64,000 bases of DNA from Diphasiastrum complanatum (Eukaryota > Streptophyta > Lycopodiopsida > Lycopodiales > Lycopodiaceae), in contig CM055100.1 of assembly GCA_029204225.1 (NCBI GenBank), positions 22,254,248-22,318,247 on the forward strand. Reading direction: 5' to 3'. Position numbers and translations under genes: made by a program. Positions 34,275 through 44,289 of the stretch are shown in pieces; the stretch's first letter is position 1, and each line of letters opens with the position of its first letter. Below the pieces are notes generated by a model that searched no databases, had not been told where the DNA came from, and worked only from the letters and a program-made list of their open reading frames with translations.

Positions 34275-34430
34275 AGGACAGTAACATTAAGTTCAAAAAG
34301 CTTTGATCTAAACTTATCAAACTTTTCTCCAATGAGTGGCTTAGTGAAAATGTCAGCTAGTCGTTCGTCCGTAATACAATCTATTGGATTATTCTCCTTC
34401 TTACCAATCGACTAATCGGTTTTAATCTTC
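34275..34430 (-). pseudogene. Inner Copia pol C-terminus
   Basis: Minus strand CITDERLADIFTKPLIGEKF, then DKFRSKLFELNVTV, running directly into the LTR. LADIFTKPL...F is the usual closing motif of Copia RNase H. Everything before it is replaced by gypsy DNA. Confidence 0.75.
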
Positions 34431-34559
34431 ATCCATTGTTTATCCAGTTCTGTGGATTTTTCTGTATTTTTATACAGTCTGCAAAATTACAACTATATTT
34501 ACACAGTCTATAGAAATATACGCAGTTGACAACAGTGTCGCCTTTTTCGCCTGTCAAGA

Positions 34560-35786
34560 ATCTCGTGAAAATGTCTTGTTCTGAAGATCTAATTTGTAAG
34601 TTAAAGAACCAATTTTCTTTATAATCCGAAACGGTCCACAATATCTCGTAGACAATTTATAATGCCTCCCTGTACTTATAGTCTTAAAATCCTTAGGTAT
34701 TCTAAGATATGCCCAGTCATCAAGTTTAAAATCTTTGGGAGACCTCTTAAGATCGGCATAGCGCCTAGCTCTATCCTGAGCACTCCAGATACAATTATGG
34801 GCCACTTGCAACATTTCACGCATATCATGCAAGAAATTTGCAACTTTCTGGATCTTAACAGACTTTGTTTCCACATTTACCGGAGATCTAGGTTGAAAAC
34901 CGTACATCAGCATAAACGGACTATAACTAGTAGCAAAATGTTTTCTACTATTATAAGCAAACTCAATCAAAGGAATGTAATCTTCCCACTGAGATTGCCT
35001 ATGAGCACATAAGTTCTCAACATGTCCTCCATAGTCTGATTAGTTCTCTCAGTCTGGCCATCTGATTCAGGATGATCAGAAGAACTAAAACTAAGCGAGG
35101 TTTTAAGCTTATGGAATACAGCTGACCAAAAGTGACCTATAAACTTAGGATCTCTATCACTAACTATATCACTTGGCAGTCCATAAAGCCTAAATAATCT
35201 TTCCACAAAGATCTGGGATAAATCCGAAGCCTTAGCAGTTGACTTGACTGGTATAAAAGTAGCTAACCTTGCCAATTTGTCCACCGCCCAAATAGAATCA
35301 TTTTGGCATTGGGTCCATGGAAGTCCAACCACAAAATCCATAGATATACTGTCCCATCGTTTTTGAGGGATATCTAGGGGATGTAGCAACCCTCCAGTCT
35401 TTAAGCATTCAGCTTTGGGTAACTGGCAAGGTCCACACTTAACCACATAAGACTCGACAAATGGCTTGAGTTTCGGCCAATGAAACTCTCTTTTGACCAA
35501 GTCCAAAGTCCCGTGTATACCCGGATGACCTGCACAGGGAACGTCATGACACTCATAAAGAATCTTTTTTTTTAACTCATCATCCGCCGGTACGCAAATT
35601 TTTCCATTCCAAAATAGTAACCCACCTCAGATAGAGAACTGTTCTGCTATCTTCTTATCTTTCCTAGGAACCTGAGACCTATGTGAATAAATCTCTATTC
35701 CATTCTCATTTTTTCCTATCTCCAACATCTTCCAGATGGGACCAAAATGAGAATCTGATTTACATTTTCCTCTCAATGAAAGATAT
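34560..35786 (-). pseudogene. Family-X gypsy integrase fragment
   Basis: Minus strand: the zinc-finger end (HWPKLKPFVESYVVKCGPCQ), core with MDFVVGLPW (first Asp), GLPSDIVSDRDPKF (second Asp) and SDGQTERTNQTMEDML (Glu), then GFQPRSPVNVETKSV and KLSTRYCGPFRIIKKIGSLT (GPY/F). One frameshift lies near 34970. The chromodomain is missing; sequence changes at about 34560. Upstream, at 35786/35787, it meets a Tat-like LTR at exactly the junction seen in E1 (53002/53003). It is close to E1 by eye. Confidence 0.88.
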
Positions 35787-36543
35787 TGTAGTGGGTTTCT
35801 TTCCTTGCCTTACCTGAATCCAAGATCTAGTCAATCTAGCATCAAAGAGACGGAGTTAGTTGTCACGCGGAGGTTCGTTCCCATGAGCGCGATAGTATAG
35901 TTCAGATTTCAACATGAATGGAGGATCTAACACTAACATCCATTAACATTGAGCATTAACACTACATCCATTAACCCTACTTCTATTAACCCTAAATCCA
36001 CAACAATGATAGAAACTTACTCTTCTCTCTCTCCTTTTCTCTCTCACAAAAAGCATAAGAAATAGCAATCCCAATAATGATCAAATCCAACAATTAGCAA
36101 AATCCAAAGAAAACATGAGAAATGGAAGAAAAGAGAGGAAGAGCAAGGACATTCATCAATCCATTTCTAAAGAGAACCAATCTGCTTTATTGAAATGAGA
36201 AAATGAACATGAGGAGCAACTCGAGTTGGTCTCTTTTTATAGTAGAGAGGAGGACCTGGCCTCTGAATCCTATTGGTCCAGTCTTGCCTCTCTTTTTATT
36301 CAAATTTAAAAAAGTGTGGGAACCATCAAAATTGGAGGGAAACCCAACTTTATTCACTAACTTGACATTTAGGCCCTGCGACATTAAAAGTCCCGCAAAA
36401 AGGCCTAAAGTCCTCTTATTAACATCCTAATTAATCAAATAACTATGTGATCATTGGGTTGGACTTACACATGCAGGGTGCCAAATCCCTCTCACTTATT
36501 AACTAGGGTTAGGATTGCCTTGGGATCCGCAAACCCTCCAACA
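35787..36543 (-). repeat. 3' LTR of the Tat-like gypsy element
   Basis: Minus strand starts TGTTGGAGGGTTTGCGG and ends AACCCACTACA, 757 bp, right after a purine tract. A 247-bp piece of the same LTR end recurs at 53003-53249. Confidence 0.8.
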
Positions 36544-36563
36544 GTATCCCCCACCAAAACTGG
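36544..36563 (-). other. Polypurine tract
   Basis: Minus strand CCAGTTTTGGTGGGGGATAC immediately upstream of the LTR start. It fits the primer for plus-strand cDNA synthesis. Confidence 0.65.
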
Positions 36564-36593
36564 TGGCGGTCCCACGACACCTGCAATATGCAG

Positions 36594-39500
36594 TTACTGG
36601 GGACTTTTATTGGCTTCGCGCCGAATCTTAATTAAATGATACTGCACCTTCTCCATAAAGTCAAGACGTGCAGTATTGAAATCCAAATTATGCGACAGGA
36701 AACAACGGTGGGCTCCGGCAATCCACTTAGAAGTTGTCCATGAGGTGAAGCGGGATTCCCAAGAGCCTCCCATCATAGCCGCACGGAAATACAGTCGAGC
36801 AATCGACAGCTGATCTTTGATTTGCTCTGAGGCCATCGACTTATTTGGATCAAATGCTAGGGTAGGAAGGCAATCGTCCCATTTGGGTGCCACTGTCGCC
36901 AACAGAGTTAGATCTTTTGCAAACATTGCCGATTGTCGCACCGTTGAATTCGAAGAGTGGACATACTCTCTCTGATATGCCTATAAGGCGTGGTGGAAAT
37001 CCACTGAAATATTCTAGCTTTAAGACTGGTGGATGATTGGCCAATTGGGCGTATGGATGATGATTTTATCCATAGCCAATTCCAAATCTTTCCATTTTTG
37101 TCTTCGCGACATTGGCACGTAATAAGGATCTACCCGCAACTGGCGAGGGCTGGCGACGTAACTCCTAATTGATTCCGGAGTTTTCTCAAAAACCGTGATT
37201 CTCCATGCCGGCTACTCTCCCAGTGCAGGTATTTTGTCCAATTCTTTGCCGGTCTCGATCTCGGAGGTCTTAAATTTGAGAACCCATCCACCACACGAGG
37301 ACTCATGTGGATGCTGCTTTAAGAAGGTCTAGATCTGGTCCTCGACGCTGATGGGCCTTCTGAATAAATGGCTTGTCCTTGATGAGGATGGACCCGCTTG
37401 TACTGCCGATATAGTTGGCGGTTGAACTGCTAGATCTGGAGCTCCCCCCTGGTCCATGCTCAAATCAACCCCTGTATCCATATGTACAGCTTCTTGGTGC
37501 GAAGGGGAGAATTGTGGCATGACCAGGACGGGGATTTGTGGTTCGGCTTCCAACACTTGAGCGACGGCTTTTTCATAGGCGTTGATGGTCTCTTTTGCCT
37601 TTTCCAACTCGGTTGAAGCTGCTCCTTTGAACCTATCAAAGCGGCCTTGGAATCCCTAAAGGGCCACTTTGTATGTTTCCACTTTCTTGAACAAATATGC
37701 AATCTCCGTCGGTACGACTGGATGATCGAGTATTTGTGTTTGTAGATATGCATCACGCTCAAGGGTGGTCGCATCCAATTCACCTTGAAGCTGTGTGAGA
37801 TCTTGTTCGGCCATTTGTAATTGCCCCTTCAGCAGTTGCACCTGTTGCTTGGCATCTTGCACTGCCTTATCTACCTGATCATGTGCAGTTGTCAGGGCAT
37901 TTTGCAGGGAGCTGATGTAGGTTTCCAAGTGATCAGCTTGTTGTTGGGCCAATGTCTTTTCGCTTTCAGCCTTTTCTTCATGTTGCTTGGCTATCTTCAC
38001 CTCTCGATCCAGCTGGACAATTTTTTGGCTGATCAGAGTGTTTTCGGATTCTAAAACAGAGATCCTCTGTTCCATTTCCTTTTTTTTATCCAGCATAGAC
38101 TGGATCACTTGCCCAAGACTTGAAACTAACCCGAGAGCATCACCAGAATAGATGGTCGTGGAGGTGGTAGCAGCAGGAGACCCTGATGGTACTATCCGTG
38201 GTAGGCGTGGAATAGGTGCCAAAGTCTCTTCTTCTTCAAAAATATCCTCGTCTTCAAACCCTTCAGACACCGTGATGTCGAACTGCTTTGGCGACTTGAC
38301 AGTTGTGTCGACCCGAAGTGTGGCTGGGCTACCCTATGTGGGTGGTTGCTGACTGGCATCTTCAACACCAGCAGTAGCTTCATGGATATGCCCGAATCCT
38401 CTTCCAGGGGATTGGGGTTCAAAGGGTGCTGGGCTCTAGGGCATTTCAAAAATATCGGTGGCCCCAAGGGGGTCGGAATCATCGAACATATCCATGAAGA
38501 ACTGTGTGTTGGGTGAGGTTGCTTCGGTGTGCGGGGGTGAGGCGACCTGGGTAGTTGTGATGGGAATGGTAGGCCCAATGGTCACAGACTATCCTTGTAT
38601 GGGAGAAGAGGCGAGGGAAGCATCAGAGGCGAGGGGATTGGGAAGTTCAGTGCAAACAGCAGCAGGGGGTGGAAGCGCAGCTGACGAGGTATGCCTAGTA
38701 CGACGTCGTGACACGGAAGGCGAGTCAGGAATTACGATCTCGCTGTGTGGACGACGACGACTATGAGAACTTGAGGCCTAGTGAGATGACTCGGCTGGTG
38801 CTTCTTTGTAAACCGAAAGCACAGAATATAGGTGGAAACCATAAATTCTGTTTTCTAAGTGAGAAGCGGCTAAGAGGGACAATAGAGAGCCAGCGACGAA
38901 CTGCTGCTTTGTATTGGCCTTAATATCTCGTTTGAGCTCACCAGAAACAGTCTTGAACGAGTTATATGGTTCAAGAGGGGCTTTGTCCAACTTGATGTGG
39001 GACTCCACTATCTTGTGAAGGATTTGAGATGTGATGCGGTCTTTTCTGAGGTTGCCAACCATCAGGAAATGATTCAACAATTGGGCAGCGGCATGGATGG
39101 AAGGCTTAGTGATGGCTTCCAGAAGGTAACCATCATTAGTCCAATGCAGATTGTTGGTGAGGTCAAGGTATGGCTTGATGGCCTGTTTGGCGTGCTTGTG
39201 ATTGGGTGAGGCGTGCGTACCGGATGAGATTCCTATAGCTGCAAGTGCGGCCTCAGTGACGCGCACCTTGTGTGTGGCTCCTTGGAAGGTGATGTAAAAC
39301 TTGGATTTCTCTTCCTTCCACGTACTGAAGGCAAAAGTGATGAAATCCATATTGATGCGTCCCGAAAAGGCTCTCTCATGAATACCCATTGCAGTAAGTA
39401 GAGGCTCCGCAAGGGTCATCCACTGAGTGACTATGCTTGTGCTAGGAAGAATCATGATGTCCGTTGCAGATGGGACATCACGATGGATAGTATAGCGTGG

Positions 39501-39605
39501 AGACTGGGAAGTAATGGTAGAAGACATGATGATCAGAAAGGAATTATAACCGCGTGAGAATGTATCAGAAGGCAATGCAGGAAATTTGGAAGGCTTTGGT
39601 TGCAA
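36594..39605 (-). pseudogene. 1,004-codon extra ORF of the Tat-like element, ten stops, no frameshift
   Basis: One frame runs from ATG at 39605 to TAA at 36594. Residues ~1-275 form a helical, globular-looking domain (SIVTQWMTLAEPLLTAMGIH, YITFQGATHKVRVTEAALAA). Residues ~280-440 are Ser/Pro-rich with RRRTRHTSSAA, and ~445-460 are acidic (EGFEDEDIFEEEE). Residues ~480-640 are a long Leu/Gln/Glu-rich coiled coil. A Pro-rich linker (~660-760) follows, then a C-terminal domain (~790-1003) with WKDLELAMDKII and LYFRAAMMGGSWESRFTSW. In-frame stops lie at 38778, 38589, 38436, 38334, 37656, 37329, 37212, 37020, 37014 and 36981 (left base); all are TAG except TAA at 37020. It ends 50 bp before the LTR, the env position, but I see no signal peptide or membrane segment. 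I do not recognise the family. Confidence 0.65.
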
Positions 39606-40410
39606 GAAAAATTCGCAAGAGCTTTGCTAGCACAAGTGAGGAATGAATCGAATTCAGCCAACTTAAGGTGAATTTGGTGGGTCCATTACACTGAATAGTA
39701 GTTGGGCTGATCAGTTTTGAACAAAAATTTGCAGGCATGTATAGTACTGTAAAAATAGGCTATAAAAATCTCAGCGAAGGTTTCTAGGGATCTGAACCTA
39801 TCAGGCGAACGTTTTCCAGGGTTGGCGAAGGATGAACCTTCGCCCAGGAGGGTCCTTCACCCAGGTACTGTCATAAATGTTTTTTTCCACAATCTGAACC
39901 TATGGAAAACCTAATTTTGACATTTTAAGATGATCTAGCAGGTCGGCGAAGGTTCATAATGACGTTATGATGCTCGGCGAAGGTTCCCAAAATGGCATAT
40001 CACTGAACATTCGCCTGACTCAAAAATTGAATTTTCTCTTGTCAAAATCTTTCACCCACCTCAATTTAGATAAATCAAGGTTGGATGTACAGTCTGAGAG
40101 CTCAACAAAGGTTTATGATATTGTATTGGCCAAATCGACCCAAAATAGTGGTTTCCTAAATCATTTTTCATAAAAATACTGTGCTTCCGTTTCCTTATGC
40201 TGATGACTTCCTGACTTTTGCTCATCAGTCTTTCCTTTTTTTTTTTTTTTTTCAACTGTCTCTTTCCAAAAAAAGTCAGCAAATTAAATACTGAAATCAA
40301 AAAATTGAAAACAAATAAAATAAAAAAAAATATCGAGATCAGGCTTGTTGAACTGGTGGAACAGGCTGCCGAAACTTGCGTAATCGATTGTCATTTACTG
40401 GAGTATCAAA
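39606..40410 (-). other. Spacer between integrase and extra ORF
   Basis: Non-coding, with GGCGAAGGTT-like motifs repeated at about 39772-40010 and a long T-run (40225-40252). It may hold a promoter or splice acceptor for the extra ORF, but none can be assigned. Confidence 0.45.
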
Positions 40411-41232
40411 TCATTTCCCATCCAAGTGCTCAAGAATTACTGCGCCATTATTCAGGATTTCCTTCACTTTATACGTGCCTTTCCCAATAAACTTCAACTT
40501 ACCCTTGATCAATTTGGTTTTGTACATCAATGCAAGATCTCCTACTTCCAGATCTTTCTTATGCAATCGCCGATCGTGCCATGCCTTGCGGCGGGCTTTC
40601 TCTGTTGCTAAGGCATGAACTGCCATCAATCGGGTTTCACATAATTTGTGCAACGCATCATGGCGAAGTTGTAAAGACTGATCATCATTTAATCGTTCCG
40701 TTGCTGCTATGCGTAAAGATGAGATTAAAAGTTCAATTGGCATAACAGCATCTTGACCATAAACAATTGAAAAGGTGTTTGATTTGTATTATTTTTGTAA
40801 GCGATTCTGAATGTCCATAAAGCTGCATATAGTTTATGCTCCCAATCAGACCGACTTGCTTCAACTGTCTTTGTCATAATGGTGCAGAGAATCTTATTGG
40901 AAGATTCAGCTTGGCCATTCCCTCTGGGATAATAGGGAGTACTAAATCTGTGTATAACAAAAAAATCTTCCAGTAAACACTTTATTGTTTGATTAACAAA
41001 GTGTGTACCCCGATCAATGACAATTTTGATCGGACATCCAAATCTGATTATAATATTTTCATATAGAAACTTAGTTGTAGATTTCGCATCAGTTACTTTG
41101 ACAGCTTTGGCTTCAACCCACTTGGTCATATAATCAGTTGCGATGATAATGTAGCGAGCCTGAGATCCTTGAGCAGTGGGATGAATAGGACCAACATAAT
41201 CCAGTCCCCATTTTTCAAACGGTGCTTGCGAT
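40411..41232 (-). pseudogene. Gypsy integrase core and C-terminus (Tat-like)
   Basis: Minus strand: QAPFEKWGLDYVGPIHPTAQ (first catalytic Asp in LDYVGP), YIIIATDYMTKWVEAKAVKV, RFGCPIKIVIDRGTHFVNQT (second Asp), FSTPYYPRGNGQAESSNKIL (Glu). After a frameshift at about 40745 come MPIELLISSLRIAATERLND, KARRKAWHDRRLHKKDLEVG and KLKFIGKGTYKVKEIL, then a stop near 40411. The zinc finger is cut off by the Copia junction. No chromodomain follows. The KWGLD(Y/F)VGPIHPTA start is known from plant Tat/Athila-type gypsy integrases. Confidence 0.85.
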
Positions 41233-41901
41233 AAAACTCGTAGACCACTTGCTTTTGGTTTTGCCCTTGAATTTGCCCTTTGTGAACATAGCATCCTCTT
41301 GAAGTGTCAATGTAGATCCACCTCTTGCTTGAGGCCTATATTCCTCATTGATCAAGATCTCTTGAAGATCCATCAGACTTGGCAAAGTCTTTTGAATAGA
41401 AATACTTTGAACAATGTTAGCATGAGCATCCAACAAGCCATTAAGAATCACTTGAATAAGCTCTCCTTCCTTAATGCTTTCATCTATGCAAGCTAACTCA
41501 TCATTCAATGCTTTCATTCTCAAAACAAAAGTACTTGGAATTTCTTCATTCTTTTGCAAACAAGAAAAAATTTGCCTTCTTAGAGTCAACACACTAGAAG
41601 TAGACTTGGATTCATAAAGCTTCTTCAATGAATTCCAAGCTTCGAAAGATGATGTGCACTTACCAACTTCCTGGAAAAGTTCATTGGTAACATTCATCTT
41701 TATCATGTGTAGAGCCTTCTTGGCCCTCTTGTCATACCTCAATTGATTTTGTTGTGTTGCTGGTATCTCCTCCAAGCCTACAACAATATCCAAAACATCA
41801 TTCCTCTCAAGAAGTGACTCCATCCTTACTTTCCACAATGAATAGTTACTTGAGGTAAGCCTATCATTGGCTTCCAACATGACTCCAATTGAGGTTGCCA
41901 T
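41233..41901 (-). pseudogene. Copia B gag, 3'-truncated
   Basis: ATG at 41901 opens MATSIGVMLEANDRLTSSNY, then SLWKVRMESLLERNDVLDIV. The frame stays open for about 220 codons through LTLRRQIFSCLQKNEEI, MKALNDELACIDESI and KFKGKTKSKWS, then reads into foreign DNA and stops at 41215. It is better preserved than copy A, whose gag has internal stops. The CCHC knuckle and all of pol are missing. Confidence 0.9.
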
Positions 41902-42488
41902 GTAGCAATGACCTGATCTTCTCTTTCAACCTGCTTCAATGCACAAAGCACTCCTTTGAACAACAACAAATGATTTCAAAAGAAATCACCAAGATTTGAA
42001 ATTATCTCACAAATTCTCTTCTAGCACTTATCCAAACAAATCAACACATAGAATCATGGAATCTTGATCAACCTATGATCTATCCTCAATCTAATGACTT
42101 TTGTCACTTCCTAAGATTGAAACACACTCAAATGAAGTCCAACAACCTCACTATCTAGAGATCCAATCACAATTAGGGTTTTGACAAAATCACAAAAAAT
42201 TGACTATTCCAAATCTACATGCAAATGCTGAAAATTTGATATGCAATCTATAAGCCACCACTTAGGCTGAACCAATGATCCAAAAATCGGCCAAATCCAA
42301 TATGTGAATTCAAAAATTGGAATTGAACAAGTATCTTGACCTATTTAGTGTTTTGATCTACAAAAGATCCAATCTACAAAAGCAAAAAATCTGATTTTGG
42401 TGTAGAATCCTCTCTAGCATGCTCTAGACTTGATATCTTCACCAAATCATTGATAGATCTGATTTTCTCCTCATAACCTGAAACACAA
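41902..42488 (-). other. Copia B untranslated leader
   Basis: Non-coding, nearly identical to 23243-23828. Confidence 0.75.
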
Positions 42489-42500
42489 GCTCTGATACCA
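42489..42500 (-). other. Primer-binding site, Copia B (tRNA-iMet)
   Basis: Minus strand TGGTATCAGAGC next to the LTR end. Confidence 0.92.
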
Positions 42501-43099
42501 TGTGAAAGATTTCAGATCCTTAAGATCCAACTACTTGAATGATCTTTGGTTAGAAAGAGAAATACACTACCAATCTCACCAATGTAGAAAAATCAGCATC
42601 TACACACAAAATGAGATGCAAACGCTAATAGAATTTGATCAAACTTGAATGAAATGATAAAGTACCGTTGCTGTCCGTACAAAACCAGCAAGCTACTGTA
42701 TTTCACACGTGGAGATCCAAAAATAACAACTGTAGATCATTCTACACATAAAATTGCATGCAATCACAAGTATAGTGCACCAATGGATAGTAGAACCCAA
42801 GAAAACCATGCATAAGCATGAAATGAGATAGAGAGGAGATAAGATCACTCTCTCTACGAGTTACATCCTTTTATAGTAGGTCCAAACCCTATTTGGCCAC
42901 TTGGGTTTCCCGCCAAAATGCTAACCCTACTAGTTTTGGGTCTAGATTCAATGTACCCAACTTATTCAAATTGAATCTACTCAAACTCGCATTCTATCTT
43001 TCCCACACTTTCAAAAAGTGTTTATTCAAATGAAATTTAGACTAATGAACTTTGAAAAGTCAACCTCTCAATATGCTAAAACTAGTTGAATCTTTCACA
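42501..43099 (-). repeat. 5' LTR of Copia B, complete (599 bp)
   Basis: Minus strand begins TGTGAAAGATTCAACTAG and ends CTGAAATCTTTCACA, with mirror-image ends of about ten bases. AAGAT follows at 43100 and would be one side of the target duplication. Confidence 0.88.
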
Positions 43100-43104
43100 A
43101 AGAT

Positions 43105-43784
43105 TACATTTCTTTGATTGAGTTTGCTTATAGCAGTAGAAAATATTCTACTACTGGTTATAGTCCGTTTATGCTGATGTATGGTTTTCAACCTAGATCT
43201 CTGGGAAATGTGGAGACAAAATCTGTTAAGATCCAGGAAGTTGCAGATTTCTTGCATGATATGCGTGAAATGTTGCAAGTGGCCCGTGATTGTATCCGGA
43301 GTGCTCAGGATAGAGCTAAGCACTATGCTGATCTTAAGAGGTCTCCCAAAGATTTTAAAGTTGATGAATGGGTATATCTTAGAATACCTAAGGATTCTAA
43401 GACTATGATCACAGGGAAGCATTATAAATTGTCTACGAGATATTGGGACTGTTTTGGATTATAAAGAAAATTGGTTCTTTAGCTTACGAATTAGATCTTC
43501 AGAACAAGACTACAGCTCACCTAGTGTTTCGTGTAAGCCGGTTGAAATTAAGTTTGCATGAATGTGAAGTAGTTGGTTTAGAGGAAGATCTTACCCATTT
43601 GGAGGACTCATTGCTTAGTGTTCCTTTGGAACCTGAAAAGGTACTCAGAACCAGAGATAAACAATTGAGAAATCGTTCTATCTCTGAGTGCTTGATCAGG
43701 TGGAAGGGACGGACTGAGGATGATGATTCATGGGAAAGGGTCGAAAGCATAAAGAAGAATTTTCCTAGTTTTCATTTCTAGAGA
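43105..43784 (+). pseudogene. E3 integrase C-terminus and chromodomain
   Basis: 43114-43440 encodes IEFAYSSRKYSTTGYSPFML, NVETKSVKIQEVADFLHDMR and HYKLSTRYW. A frameshift at about 43445 leads into GLFWIIKKIGSLAYELDLQN (GPY/F), VFRVSRLKLSLHE, then the chromodomain RNRSISECLIRWKGRTEDDD and SWERVESIKKNFPSFHF with a stop at 43781. The aromatic residues of the chromodomain core (LIRWKG, SWE) are present. In the family it guides integration towards particular chromatin. Confidence 0.85.
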
Positions 43785-43809
43785 TAAAAATGGTTTAAGG
43801 GGGGAAAAA

Positions 43810-44289
43810 TGTTATGTCCATGTCTTGTACAAGAGAATTGAAATTATTCCTGACGTGGATAGCCGATCACTCCAGTTGTATGTGGTTATTAGTTATGCTA
43901 CGTCATTCCGGACGTGGTCGTATTAAATAATTAATAATCATATGAGGGCCCAGACCTATAATTGGACATAGGAGCACATGCATGGTGAAGACTGCTTTAA
44001 TGCAAGAATAGGAGATGAATAGCTCAGTTTGGGTTGCATGGGGATCCTAAAGAGAATATTCTCTCTCTCTTGAGAAGAATAGGTCTAGTGGAAACTCGCT
44101 CATCCTCCTATTGTGAATTGTGATTCTTAAGCCAGTTCTTCCTCTCCTCTCTTGTGTTCTTCACTGTGGCTTGGGGGTGGATTGGTTAGGGTATTGACTA
44201 GCCTCTCCATATTGGTTGGGTGGTTCATGCTCCACAGGTGGTTTGCATGTGATTGAAATCCTGTAGGTCTTCACTTGGTGGTTCTTACA
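43810..44289 (+). repeat. 3' LTR of E3 (family X)
   Basis: 480 bp from TGTTATGTCCATG to GGTTCTTACA, just after the purine run AAGGGGGGAAAAA. It matches, in inverse, 51008-51494 and 57059-57648. Confidence 0.88.

Larger units (their letters stand above)
35787..41232 (-). mobile_element. Tat/Athila-like gypsy element, 3' half with extra ORF
   Basis: Minus strand order: integrase core and C-terminus (41232-40411), a ~800-bp spacer, a 1,004-codon extra frame (39605-36594), a polypurine tract and a 757-bp LTR (36543-35787). The 5' half is replaced by Copia B at 41233. The LTR is of the same family as the one at 29803-30657, which has a tRNA-Asp primer site; this and the integrase type suggest a non-chromovirus gypsy lineage. 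Confidence 0.75.
41233..43099 (-). mobile_element. Copia element B, 5' part
   Basis: Minus-strand LTR (42501-43099), primer site, leader and gag, all closely matching Copia A. It is cut at 41233 inside gag, just before the zinc knuckle, where gypsy integrase begins. Its outer end at 43099/43100 lies inside a family-X integrase. Confidence 0.9.
43100..44289 (+). mobile_element. Family-X gypsy 3' end (E3)
   Basis: Integrase C-terminus, chromodomain, purine tract and 3' LTR on the + strand. The 5' side is interrupted by the Copia B LTR within integrase, just before the segment that reads YIPLIEFAYNSRKHS in other copies. Confidence 0.85.

Noticed and set aside
34662-35012. 116-codon + strand frame, with similar ones at 51883-52287 and 43060-43422
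   Set aside because: Antisense shadows of the family-X integrase; they recur only because the integrase recurs.
38152-38923. Three + strand frames (66-102 codons)
   Set aside because: Antisense shadows of the 1,004-codon extra ORF.
36594-39605. Envelope-like gene of an Athila-type element
   Set aside because: Position fits, but no signal peptide or membrane segment is visible, and the long coiled coil with acidic and Pro-rich linkers looks cytosolic or nuclear.
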